Below, in pieces: positions 34,205-45,384 of a DNA stretch of 64,000 bases; the stretch's first letter is position 1, and the number at the start of each line of letters is the position of its first letter. The DNA comes from Paraspadella gotoi (Eukaryota; Chaetognatha): assembly GCA_051294375.1 (NCBI GenBank), contig CM119266.1:13642735-13706734 (forward strand). The letters are read 5' to 3'. Position numbers and translations under genes: made by a program. Under the pieces are notes generated by a model, which worked only from the letters and a program-made list of their open reading frames with translations, had not been told where the DNA came from and searched no databases.

Positions 34205-34210
<6 letters not shown>

Positions 34211-34787
34211 TGAATTGTATTGTCGATTTGTCGAAAAAAGAGACGAGAGAAGAATCGGTGGGAAGAAATTGATGACCTGGTCCTTAGATTATATGAAGAC
34301 TGAAAGAATGAAAGAGAGAAATAAGGCGAGACAGAAAGAATACGAGGACTAAAATCAATAAAAGAAAAAAAATAACAGATAAACGAAGCCATGGAAAAAG
34401 TGAGAAAAAGAAATAAAATGAAAATTTGAAAAAGAAAATTAAACTACAGAATAGAAAAGAAAAAAAAAGAGAGAAATAAATAAAGAAAGAGAAAAAATAA
34501 ACAAATAAACAAAGAAGTAAACAAAGAAACAAAAATAAAGAAAGAAAATAATAATAAATAAAGTTAGAATCCCAGGCGAAGATTATCTTCCGTTTTTCGC
34601 GTTCATCCTCTGCGCCGGAAGTCGCGAAGTAGAACGCGTCACGCTTCGCGCGTGTTTGACGACGCGACGCGACGACGCGCGAGACTCGAATGCGAGCAAC
34701 TTGGTGGCGGTCGAAGCAGTCGCGTTCTAGGGAAAGCGAGAGAGGATTAAAATGAGAGAGAGAGGGGGAGAGATAGAGAGAGAGAGG

Positions 34788-34864
<77 letters not shown>

Positions 34865-35330
34865 TAAGTAAGAAAGAAAGAAAGAAAGAAAGAAAAAGAG
34901 AGATTAGATTTCGTCGAAGGCTTCATCCCCGACGACGATCATGATCATAATGATGACGACGAAGAAGTGGAAATGAACGCCCTCTCGATTCGCCCCGAGA
35001 ATCGAGTAATGATTCCCGAAGGCGAAGAAAATATAGTGAAGAATTTCTTGGGACAAACGCAAAGATAATCGAAAAAAAAAAGAACATCGGCAGGAGACGG
35101 ATCGATCTATCGTTAATTTATTTTTTATTCAACAACTATCATGGCCTATTATTTTAACATCTACTGATATAATAGGTTTAACCGTTTTGCCATTTTTAAG
35201 ATTTTTTAAAAGTTTATTTCTTTGAAAAAGAGAAAGTTTTTTAACTTACAATGAAAAAAAGCAATAATCGTTAATTTCTTATAAATACTGTTTGAACCAA
35301 ATTAATACTAAACAGAACAATAAATATAGG
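34205..35330 (-). repeat. Block E, copy 2 (inverted)
   Basis: Reverse complement of 32,805-34,160. It generally reads like the consensus of the three copies, with fewer private insertions. Confidence 0.9.
34752..34862. repeat. (GA)n microsatellite
   Basis: About 110 bases, much longer than the matching CT tracts in the other E copies (about 33,400-33,470 and 38,595-38,700, which differ in interruptions). Confidence 0.95.
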
Positions 35331-35334
35331 CAAG

Positions 35335-36604
35335 TTATGAAAAAAAAATCGAAGCAATAAAAAACCAACTATTCCAAAATAACGATAATTTTTTAACATA
35401 AAATCTCTGACGCAAAAGCAACTACCATTGACGTCAATAACTCCACGCCGGAAGTTTCGACAATAACGTCGCCATCTGCCGCGAACATATCGAAGAATAA
35501 AAATTCTATTTATAGTTCGGTCGTCGGAAAACCGTTGGGTTGACAGCCCTTGTTTGCAAAAAAAAAAAAGTCGATAACGAGGGGCGATCGGACCAATGAA
35601 AGCCATAAAGGGGTCTTGGGGGAAGAGCTTTAGTTCGATTTGAGGCTGAGAGGTATTTAAGGTTTGGGGTGATGGGAGAATGTAGACTGTAGGCCTCCGA
35701 TCGAGCGAAACACTACAAGTCTCTTTCTTTAGCGTGACTCGTGACAGCGGATTGAGGGGCGGGCAAACGGCCGCGTGGCCCCGGGAAGGGGGTTTGGGAA
35801 AAGTAGGGGGGAAAAGTGCCGAAGAGTGAATGGAAGGTTTAATGATAGTTGAAGGAGTCGATGTTAAGCCAAGGGAAAAAGGGGGGGGAAGGAAGAGAGA
35901 GAAAAAAAAGGAGCCCCACGAAACAACGATAGAAAGAACCGGCTTTTTTTTTTCTCCCGCTGGATCTCAATTTCCGGGAAATGCCTTTTTTATTGTCGCG
36001 TTCGTTGCGGTGGTCGTCGTCAATGTTTTTCGTGATTGGTAGCGTTGATTGTTGATTGGTGACTGATTGTTTTAACGATTGTTGTCTCGTTTTGAGAAGC
36101 ATCGAAAAAGCATAAATGCTTGTTCGCAATTTGAAGTGGACGACGAAAAACAGATGAAAAACTGGCGGGCCTTGAACGTCATCCTTTTCACCTGACAAAA
36201 AGGTTTCTTATTCTTGCTGTCTTTTCCTATCCTCTCCCATTGTTCGAAACTCGAAACATTCCGTCGCAAACGGTGGGCGGGGCTCGAAAAGGGCCGACCC
36301 GACATTGGGTAAGGTCGAAATCCCCGCCTCGGTTTTCCACATAATGAATGCCGATGAGAAAGAAATAGAGAGAGAGAGAGGCCCACAAGGCGCTTACCCT
36401 GCGCCAAATCATTACCAACCCTAAACCCTTACTCGAACTCATTCACACCCGCCAGTGTGAGCAAGCCACTGCTGCTGCTGCCGCCGCCACGGATGCCTTC
36501 ACTGCCGCCCCCGCTGCAACCGCCACGGTGTTCATAGTCGCGAGCTCGAGATTGGATCAACCCCAGATCCCGGCGGCGCGAGCGAACGCGCGCGAACCCG
36601 GGCC
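35335..36604 (-). repeat. Block D, copy 2 (inverted)
   Basis: Reverse complement of 27,960-29,505, lacking about 200 bases of the D start where the 25-N gap lies. Confidence 0.9.
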
Positions 36605-36629
36605 NNNNNNNNNNNNNNNNNNNNNNNNN
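36605..36629. other. 25-N gap at the D'/D'' palindrome centre
   Basis: Exactly 25 N. The sequence on the right begins CCGACCTTCC, the first bases of block D as seen at 27,963. Confidence 1.
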
Positions 36630-38135
36630 CCGACCTTCCTTTTTTGACGCAGTCGAGACACTTTTTTTTTTTTTTGTAATTTCTCTCACAGCAACTCACA
36701 CCGCCCCCCCTCCCTGCAACATCCTTCTCTTTCACCCAATCAAAAACGCCCGCAACCCAAGTGTAATCTAAATCTTCGAAAGCCGCGGGCTCCTTCCCCC
36801 CCCCCCCAAGCATCCTTTTTTCTTTCCCTCTCCACTCATCGGCCCGGGGTTCTGCGCCGCGTTCGCTCGGCGCGCCGGGATCTGGGGTTGTGCCAGATCT
36901 CGAGCTCGCGACTATGAACACCGTGGCGGTTGCACGCGGGCGGGCAGTGAAGGCCATCCCGTGGCGGCCGGGCAGCCAGCAGCAGTGTGCTTGCTCACAC
37001 TGGCGGGTGGATGAATGAAGTTTTCGAGTAAGGGTTTGGGTTGGTAATGATTTGGCCGCAGGTAAGCGCGCCTTTGTGGGCCTGCTCTTCGTCTCTCTAT
37101 TTCTTTCTCATCAGGCAGTTTCATTTATGTGGAAAACGAGGCGGGGATTTCGACATACCTCCCACAATAGTCGGTCGGCCGTTTTCGGAGGCCCCGCCCC
37201 ACCGTTGTTGCGACGGAATGTTTCGGAGTTCTCGAACAATGGGGAGGATAGGAAAAGAAGCAAGAATAAGAAACCTTATTTTGTCAGGTGAACAGGATGA
37301 CGTTCAAGGCCGCCAGTTTTTCATCTGTTTTTTCGTCGATTCCACTTCCAAATTGCGAACCAATGCATTGTATGCTTTTTTCGATGCTTCTCAAACGAGA
37401 CAACACTCGTTAAACAATCAGTCACCATCAACCATCAACGCTACCATCACGAAAAACATTGACGACGACCAGGCAACGAACGCGACAATAAAAAAGGCAT
37501 TTCCGAGGAAATTGTATAGAATCCAGGGGAGAAAAAAAAGCCGGTTCTTTCTATCGTTGTTTCGTGGGGCTCCTTTTTTTTCTCTCTCTTCCTTCCCCCC
37601 CCTTTTTCCCTTGGCTTAACATCGACTCCTTCAACTATCATTAAACCTTCCATTCACTCTTCGGCACTTTTCCCCCCTACTTTTCCCAAACCCCCTTCCC
37701 GGGGCCACGCGGCCGTTTGCCCGCCCCTCAATCCGCTGTCACGAGTCACGCTAAAGAAAGAGACTTGTAGTGTTTCGCTCGATCGGAGGCCTACAGTCTA
37801 CATTCTCCCATCACCCCAAACCTTAAATACCTCTCAGCCTCAAATCGAACTAAAGCTCTTCCCCCAAGACCCCTTTATGGCTTTCATTGGTCCGATCGCC
37901 CCTCGTTATCGACTTTTTTTTTTTTGCAAACAAGGGCTGTCAACCCAACGTTTTCCGACGACGCGAACTATAATTAGAATTTTTTCTTAGATATGTTCGA
38001 GGGCAAGATGGCGACTTATTGTCGATAACTTTCCGGCGTGGAGTTAATTGACGGTGTCAATGGTAGTTGCTTTTGCGTAAGAGATTTTATGTTAAAAATT
38101 TCTTATTTTGGAATAGTTGGTTTTTTATTGCTTCG
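36630..38135 (+). repeat. Block D, copy 3 (forward)
   Basis: Direct copy of 27,960-29,505, running without interruption into block E. Confidence 0.9.
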
Positions 38136-38139
38136 ATTT

Positions 38140-39290
38140 TTTTTTCATAACTTGCTATTTTTGTTCTGTTTAGTATTAATTGGTTTCAACGTATTTATAA
38201 GAATTAACGATTATTGCTTTTTTTCGATTGTAAGTTAAAAACTTTCTCTTTTTCAAGAAATAACTTTAAAAAATCTTAAAAATGGCAAACGGTAAACCTA
38301 TTATATAGTAGATGTTAAATAATAGCCATGATAGTTGTTGAATAAAAAATAAATTACGATAGATCGATCGTCTCCTGCCGATGTTCTTTTTTTTTTTTCG
38401 ATTATCTTTGCGTTTGTCCCCAACGAATTTTCATATATTTTCTTCGCCTTCGGGATAATTACTCGATTCGGGGCGATCGAGAAGGCGTTCATTTCCATTC
38501 TCGTCGTATCATTATGATATATCGTCGTCGGGGAATGAAGCCTTCGACGAAATCTAATCTCTCTTTTTCTTTCTTTCTTTCTTTCTTTCTTTATCGCTCT
38601 TCTCTTCTCTCTCTCTCGCTCTCTCTTCTCTCTCTTCTCTCTTCTCTCTCTCTCTCTCTCTCTCGTCTCTCTCACCCTGCTTCTCTCTATCTCTCCCTCT
38701 CTGCTCTGCATTTTAATCCTCTCTCGCTTTCCCTAGAACGCGACTGCTTCGACCGCCAGCCAGTTGCTCGGCATTCGAGCTCGCGCGTCGTCGGTCGCGT
38801 CGTCAAAGCACCGGAAGCGTGACGCGTTCTAATCTCGGACTTCCGGGCGCGAGGATGAACGCGAAAAACGGAAGATAATCTTCGCCTGGGATTCTAACTT
38901 TTTTAAATTATTTTTCTTTCTTTATTTTTTCTTGTTTACTTCTTTGTTTTTTGTTTATTTTTTTCCTTCTTTAATTTAAATTTCTCTCTTTTTTTTTTCT
39001 TTTCTATTCTGTAGTTAAGTTTTCTTTTTCAAATTTTCATTTTATTTTCTTTTCTCGACTTTTTCCATGGCTTCGTTTATCTGTTATTTTTTTTTCTTTT
39101 ATTGTTTTTAGTCCTGTATTCTTTTCTGTCTCGCCTTATTCTCTCTTTCCATTCCTTTCAGTCTTTCATAATAATCCTAGGACCAGGGTTCCATTTTCTT
39201 CCCCACGATTCTTCTCCGTTCTCTTTCTCGTTCTTTTTTTTTTTTTTTTTTTCCGACAATAGATCGACAACTAATATTCAATTTCTCCTC
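38140..39290 (+). repeat. Block E, copy 3 (forward)
   Basis: Direct copy of 32,805-34,160. Ends in (CT)n at 39,285-39,335, where it meets the end of block B in inverted orientation. Confidence 0.85.
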
Positions 39291-39329
39291 TCTCTCTTCT
39301 CTCTCTCTCTCTCTCTGCTCCTCCTCTCT

Positions 39330-40725
39330 TTCTCTCTGCAATTTCACATGCGCCGCTATTTGTTGAATTGTGGCATTTTACGCTTCCATTACTTCGCGTT
39401 TCTCGCGTTTCGTGTCTCAGACAACAAAAGTCGAACCGAAATACTTTCTCTTCAGAATTCGAATGGAAGAAAGAGGAAGGAAAGGAAAAAAGTCGGAAAT
39501 GTTAAAAATTTTTAATTTTTAAAAATCAAAATGTTTTCTACTTTGACATAAAAATCACGATCAAGGACAAGTCGCCTTGGATTTAAGAAAAATTATATAA
39601 ATCCTGAAAAAAAAATAAAAAAAACGCCATTTTTTTTCCTTGTGAATCGGTTAACACGTCGTTTGTTTGCTTCGGAAATCCAAAAAAAGGAATTTAAATT
39701 CGCCCATATTTCATTCTTTACTTTTTAAGCCATAAATTTTTTTCCCTTTCTTTTTGTTCTCTATTTAGTAATACGCGCGGTCTTCTCTTTCTCCGATAAT
39801 TTTTTTTTAATTCGGTTATCTGTTGCCGCTGTAATGACATTTCTTTTTAAAGTAAAAAAAAATATAAACCATCGAAAATTTCAATTTCAAAAAATTTTCT
39901 CGATGGCATTTTTTTTCTGCCGCTTGCATTTCGTATACTTTACAATATATACATAAATAGTAGTGGTTGTGCATTATCGTGTTCCCATGTTACAATTGGC
40001 ATCTAGGGCCATGACAAAATTTTTAACAAAATCGTAGATATGTCATTTTCAACTAATTATGACAACTGTGCTGTTATTCTTCACCTCCAAATTATTTTTC
40101 CATATTATTCATATAATATAGTATTTCTTGTCTTTTCATGTTGCGGATTAGAGTTAAAAATCGTCAAAAAAGTATCTATCTCAGAAAAAGTAATTGCTTT
40201 TCTCCGTCATTTCGTGCGTTTATTCGTTTGGGTCGATGTCAATCGAAAACTCGGCCTGCAATAATCAATCGCAGACAGACAGACAGACAGATAGACAGAC
40301 AGACAGACAGACGACAGACAGGGTACTCCTCGAGCATTCACAGACCTAATCATCTCTTGCAAATTGCGATGCAATGCAATGCATGCTCAGTCAAACAGAC
40401 CAACCACAAACGGTTCGCCACAGAATACGACTGCATTCCCATGTAAATCGAAACGAAGGCTCCCGTAAAAGAGCGCCATCTTGCGCCACTGTCCGTCTGC
40501 GCGACGAGCCGATGGACCGGAGAATGGGAGTCTTATCGCCTTGCGTTCTTCGTCCATATTACTTTTGGCCCTCGGGGCGTGAAGTGTAATTTTGGTCCGG
40601 AAAGGGAAGATAACGTCGTTGGCTTTATCACTAACTTGGCGGTGGCAACGGAATAAAAAATAGCGCCTCCTCTGCATTCCTGATTAAGAGAGACTTCAGG
40701 TGTGTTGTTGTGGCTCATCTCGCTT
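39330..40725 (-). repeat. Blocks A+B, inverted copy
   Basis: Reverse complement of 24,055-25,440. In a simple inverted repeat it would follow block C', but it precedes it, so block order is scrambled. Confidence 0.85.
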
Positions 40726-41601
40726 CCTTGCTTCCTTTTTCTCGCCTCTGTCTCGTCTCATCTCTCTCTCTCTCGCTCTCTCTCTCTTCTCTTTCCACTC
40801 TTCTCCCGTTATGTTGCCTCTCAGTATATCAAAGCCGAAGGAACCTACCTTCTAATATATTTTTTTTTTGGTTTTTGCTAAAAACTTTTTTTTTATTTAA
40901 ATTTAGCAACGAAGGAGTCGATGGGAAAAAAAGCTTGTTAATCTTGGCGAGGATAATTAATTAAGGCGGGTAGAGAGATGAGTTGGGGCTTTTTTTTTTT
41001 AATCATATGCGATGTGTTGACTTTACTTCGAATTAATTTTTTTTCAGTATTGTTACTTATCTTTTTATGTTCATATCGGGACCGTATTAATCTTCGTTGA
41101 TGGAAGGAGCTGCCAAGATAACTTTTTCACTACCTCGTAAATAAGTGAAGAACGCTGGTGCAAATAAAGTTTTAAAAGTACGATAAATAAAATTTTTTTT
41201 AGGAGTTTTTATATTATGTAATTATAAACGGCTTACAAAATGCCTTGTAATTTTATTAGTTTTTGGCGGGGGCCAGTTAAATTGCCGATTTATAAATATT
41301 ATAATAGTTAATTCATTTTAACGCTCGCGAGAATCGACGGTCAGTCCGAACCTGTCCTGACCCAAAAATAAACGCACGGTCGGGGTCTCAGCCTCGTTTT
41401 GATATCGACCTCTGCCCCCGCAGAAATAACGAATAAAGAAAGAATGAATATTGAGAAAGGAAGGCGAAGAAAGTAGAACAAAGAGATTTAGAATCGCTTC
41501 CGCCGCCTCGGACGTTGAGTATTTCAATGGAAAAAAATCAGGTTGATATTTAACGCAGTGGATACTATGGTGGACTAAAATCCACCAACCGTTCATCAGC
41601 G

Positions 41602-41672
41602 GCCATTGGTGCCGGAGGCAAGTCATTCGCCTCCCAACCCAGAGGTCCGGGGTTCTAGCCCAGTGGTCGTCT
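41602..41672 (+). tRNA. tRNA-Gly(CCC)-like segment, SINE head or tRNA pseudogene, copy 2
   Basis: The inverted-block counterpart of 27,110-27,181. CATTGGTG, ATTCGCCTCCCAACCC and GGTCCGGGGTTCTAGCCC follow the layout of tRNA-Gly(CCC). One extra base in each of the first and last segments distinguishes it from copy 1. B-box-like GGTTCTAGCCC; no intact acceptor stem. Confidence 0.35.
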
Positions 41673-42208
41673 AGCAGTTAAGAGGGACGTGGCGCTTAAC
41701 CCATCTGTAACTCGGTGTTACAGCCTGATCCGAACCTCAAGGACTGCTTATATTGAACGGTTCTGTCACTAAAATATAACAATTATCACTGTCTCTTCAA
41801 TACTACGACCGGTGGAACGGTAGACCGAGGGCCAATAAAACGAAGTCGACGCGCGTAGAAATAAAGTTGAAGACGATCGAGTTTCAAGAAATCTTCGACT
41901 TTTGGTTTTCAAGGGCAAAGGTGGTTTTTTTTTCGACCATTATAGAGGATAATGACGTGTGAGTATGAAGAGAAGGATGTAGATCGTTGTTATTGTTGTC
42001 ATAGTTTAACGGCGTTATTTCTTATCACTTCTTCGATGAGGTGAGATGAAAATGAGGGACATCGATCTTATCACGAGGACATCGGAGAATCTTTCGATAC
42101 TCAGATTTACTTGTTTGAGAAAACATAGTCTAGATAAATGAATTTAAATATTTCTACCCTTTCACTCCTTCCCTTCCAAAAGCTCAGGTACTCAGGTAGT
42201 TTATCCCC

Positions 42209-42635
42209 TTGCCAGCCCTGCCTCCCTTAAAGCCAAAACGCCGCGTGGCAAATAAAAAAAAGGATGCGAATCGTCGTGAAGCAGCAATTACAAAAACGAG
42301 CGAAGCGCGGGATTTCCCTGAGCCGAAATGGGTCGAGATCCTTCGCCAAATTGCGAGGGGGGAAGAGAAGAGAAAAGAGGGGGGGGATGGTGGAGGCGAA
42401 AGACATCTCGGGCGGGAAGGCGTTACGGATGCAACGCGCCAATTTGCCAGAGACATTGGCCAGCGCCGATGACGAGGGGGAGGGCGGGGGCGACGGCTCG
42501 TTAGTCCAGGAAGGTAATGGCCAGAATGAAATAAAATCGGAAATGTACTCGGGGGTCTATCAGGCGAAGGATTTCCGGAATGTGCAAGTCGTTAAGTATC
42601 GATGGCTATTGATCGGGAATCGCCAAAAAATTTAG
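42209..42635 (+). CDS. Candidate exon with a frame break at a G homopolymer
   Basis: An ATG at 42,209 opens 87 codons (MPALPPLKPKRRV...), highly charged with many Lys/Arg/Glu and a WVEILRQIARGEEK helix-like segment. An overlapping frame from 42,264 to 42,635 continues to its own stop with mixed, non-repetitive sequence (for example KDFRNVQVVKYRW). The two frames exchange near the run of eight G at about 42,372-42,380, exactly where a one-base error or mutation would break a single frame. The block-C copy at 26.1-26.6 kb does not keep either frame, so it is a pseudogene, a noisy read, or evidence against coding. No domain recognised. Confidence 0.25.
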
Positions 42636-43079
42636 AGGCGTAGAGTAATTGAGCCGAATTGAATTGAAATGAATTTAATTGAAAATGAATAAAATGCGTT
42701 TTGTGTTACGTTTAAGTTTAAAAAGTAAACAAAAACTAAATTAAATAGAAATTTTTTTATTAAATATAAATGTACAGTGTGGATGTTATAACAATTCGTT
42801 TTATTTAGTGCCAAAAGTAACGTCCCCGTAACCTTTTGCGCGTAAGTGTGAGGAAAAATAAAAAAATAGAAGAAAAAAAAAGAATTAAAAAAAGAGGCAG
42901 ATGTTTGGAACTTCATTTCTACGCCGTAATTTAGAGAAGGAAAACGCAATAAAAATACGAGGATAAAATACGAATTATACGACGGGGAGAAAAAAAAAAT
43001 AATCGGAGAAACGATGATAATTTTATGTAAACTCGATTTTGAATTCCGAAATTAAAAGCGGAAATGGGAAAAAAAATTG

Positions 43080-43939
43080 NNNNNNNNNNNNNNNNNNNNN
43101 NNNNNNNNNNNNNNNNNNNNNNNNNNNNNNNNNNNNNNNNNNNNNNNNNNNNNNNNNNNNNNNNNNNNNNNNNNNNNNNNNNNNNNNNNNNNNNNNNNNN
43201 NNNNNNNNNNNNNNNNNNNNNNNNNNNNNNNNNNNNNNNNNNNNNNNNNNNNNNNNNNNNNNNNNNNNNNNNNNNNNNNNNNNNNNNNNNNNNNNNNNNN
43301 NNNNNNNNNNNNNNNNNNNNNNNNNNNNNNNNNNNNNNNNNNNNNNNNNNNNNNNNNNNNNNNNNNNNNNNNNNNNNNNNNNNNNNNNNNNNNNNNNNNN
43401 NNNNNNNNNNNNNNNNNNNNNNNNNNNNNNNNNNNNNNNNNNNNNNNNNNNNNNNNNNNNNNNNNNNNNNNNNNNNNNNNNNNNNNNNNNNNNNNNNNNN
43501 NNNNNNNNNNNNNNNNNNNNNNNNNNNNNNNNNNNNNNNNNNNNNNNNNNNNNNNNNNNNNNNNNNNNNNNNNNNNNNNNNNNNNNNNNNNNNNNNNNNN
43601 NNNNNNNNNNNNNNNNNNNNNNNNNNNNNNNNNNNNNNNNNNNNNNNNNNNNNNNNNNNNNNNNNNNNNNNNNNNNNNNNNNNNNNNNNNNNNNNNNNNN
43701 NNNNNNNNNNNNNNNNNNNNNNNNNNNNNNNNNNNNNNNNNNNNNNNNNNNNNNNNNNNNNNNNNNNNNNNNNNNNNNNNNNNNNNNNNNNNNNNNNNNN
43801 NNNNNNNNNNNNNNNNNNNNNNNNNNNNNNNNNNNNNNNNNNNNNNNNNNNNNNNNNNNNNNNNNNNNNNNNNNNNNNNNNNNNNNNNNNNNNNNNNNNN
43901 NNNNNNNNNNNNNNNNNNNNNNNNNNNNNNNNNNNNNNN
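43080..43939. other. Assembly gap, 860 N
   Basis: Longest run of N in the window. The gap length may be an estimate. Confidence 1.
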
Positions 43940-43983
43940 TATTTCGCACAAAAGCCAATTGTTTGTTTGTTTTTCTTTTCGAG

Positions 43984-44136
43984 GTTAAAAATGCGGAGGT
44001 CCACCGGCCCTCTAGCGGGGTTGGAGAGTGGCTGACCCTTGGGGTTAAAAAGGGGGAAGGGGAGAGAAACAAAATTGGATTCTACATACAGGGTAAGAAG
44101 TGGGAGAGTGATTGGGAGCCTATAGTAAAAAAATAA
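43984..44136 (+). CDS. Candidate coding exon, unknown protein
   Basis: A T-rich tract (TTTGTTTGTTTTTCTTTTCGAG) acts as a possible acceptor just before 43,984. The frame is then open for 50 codons to TAA at 44,134-44,136, with well-mixed composition: VKNAEVHRPSSGVGEWLTLG, then a Lys/Glu/Gly segment and KWESDWEPIVKK at the end. Alternatively the exon may end inside at CAGG|GTAAGA (44,093), a good donor. The acceptor AG is preceded by G, not C, which is less usual. The frame is also open back to the 860-N gap. Family unknown. Confidence 0.3.
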   Translation, partial: VKNAEVHRPSSGVGEWLTLGVKKGEGERNKIGFYIQGKKWESDWEPIVKK

Positions 44137-44188
44137 AAAGAAGAAAGTTCTTGTATGATAAATCAGAAAAATTTACAAATGAATCAAC

Positions 44189-44377
44189 NNNNNNNNNNNN
44201 NNNNNNNNNNNNNNNNNNNNNNNNNNNNNNNNNNNNNNNNNNNNNNNNNNNNNNNNNNNNNNNNNNNNNNNNNNNNNNNNNNNNNNNNNNNNNNNNNNNN
44301 NNNNNNNNNNNNNNNNNNNNNNNNNNNNNNNNNNNNNNNNNNNNNNNNNNNNNNNNNNNNNNNNNNNNNNNNNNNNN
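44189..44377. other. Assembly gap, 189 N
   Basis: Run of N directly before the ATG of the next candidate. Confidence 1.
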
Positions 44378-44680
44378 ATGAAAAAGAGAGCAGAACGCAA
44401 AAGTCGATCTCGTCGTCGCCAAACTTTTCGCTCCTCGGCTCCCGGGGCCACCGACGCCGCAGCCACAGCCGCAGCCGCAGCCGCAGCCGCAGCCGCAGCC
44501 GCTCTCTTCCGGATGTTTACGGCGTCGCTGTTTTTGTTTTGGCCTCTCGCTATTGTTGTTGTTGGGCTTAATATTTTCGTGGAGAGTGGATCCCGCCCTC
44601 GGCTGTTATTGTTGTTGGTTGGAGTCATCGTCATCGTCATTGTCGTCGTCATTCAATTCTTTCGCTTCTCCGGTTTTTAG
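44378..44680 (+). CDS. Candidate small membrane protein with two hydrophobic segments, possibly 5'-truncated
   Basis: One hundred codons from an ATG on the edge of the N gap to a TAG at 44,678-44,680. Order: a basic region (residues 2-17, KKRAERKSRSRRRQTF), a poly-Ala region (about 25-42, from (GCAGCC)n), hydrophobic segment one (about 46-66, includes FLFWPLAIVVVGL), a short polar turn (SGSRPR), and hydrophobic segment two (about 75-92). A basic N-terminus before two membrane spans is a sensible topology. However, segment two is largely the translation of TTGTTG/GTCATC trinucleotide repeats, so the resemblance may be fortuitous. The true start may lie in the gap. Confidence 0.25.
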   Translation: MKKRAERKSRSRRRQTFRSSAPGATDAAATAAAAAAAAAAAALFRMFTASLFLFWPLAIVVVGLNIFVESGSRPRLLLLLVGVIVIVIVVVIQFFRFSGF

Positions 44681-45284
44681 TGCGAACATAAAAAAATAAA
44701 CGAAAAACCTTCCAGTATAGTAATATTATGAATGAATGAATGAATTAAAAAATGAATGAATTATTATGAATAATAAATTATCATGAATTATTATTTTGAA
44801 ACTTTTTTAAGAAAAGAAAAAATTAACTTTTTTATTAAATTCATTTATATTAAATTAATAATTATCTTTTCTGCTAAGAACTACTTTTCCATTAATCGTT
44901 ATTTTCGTTTAAATCACTAAAATAAACCAAATTATGTAAGAATGACGAAATAGGAAATTTAATGAGGTGAGAAACGAAATAAAAATGATTAGAGATAAGA
45001 AAGATGAATGAAAAAAAAAAACCAAAAGAAAAACAAAAAAAAAAAACAAAAAAAAATAAAAAAAATAAACGTGGGAAAAATAATTTACGAAAAAAATGAA
45101 AATGAAAATAGAAAAGGAGAAGAAAAGGAGAAATAAAAAAAAATAATAAAGAGAAAAAAAGAAAAGGAGGAAAAACGGGAGAAACATGACATCTTGTCAC
45201 GTGGGAGACTGGGCGTGACGCGATGGACCGATGGACTGGCCTGGACGACGGAACCGGGACCGGAGAGAGAGGATTCAAGGATTA
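44681..45284. other. AT-rich, A-homopolymer-rich spacer
   Basis: Contains (GAAT/TGAA)n at 44,728-44,760 and long A-rich stretches to about 45,180. No exon signal. Confidence 0.5.
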
Positions 45285-45287
45285 CTG

Positions 45288-45291
45288 TGTC

Positions 45292-45351
<60 letters not shown>
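45288..45351. repeat. (GA)n microsatellite
   Basis: GAGA tract with a single ATA interruption near its start. Confidence 0.95.
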
Positions 45352-45352
<1 letters not shown>

Positions 45353-45384
45353 TGGTGTGTAATGGAGGGATGGATGGAAGAAGG

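Larger units (their letters stand above)
40790..43079 (-). repeat. Block C, inverted copy
   Basis: Reverse complement of 25,640-27,957, joined to block A/B' through a (CT)n tract at 40,760-40,805 and ending at the 860-N gap. Confidence 0.85.

Noticed and set aside
34080-34207. Long-read hairpin adapter sequence at a palindrome centre
   Set aside because: The CT-loop-GA shape resembles a hairpin adapter in outline, but the loop (GTAGCCGTCTCTATCACTTC) lacks the repeated CCTCC and GTT triplets I would expect, and CT/GA tracts are everywhere here.
43039-44136. Open frames of 300-365 codons
   Set aside because: Almost entirely made of the 860-N gap; only the last 51 codons are real sequence and are listed separately.
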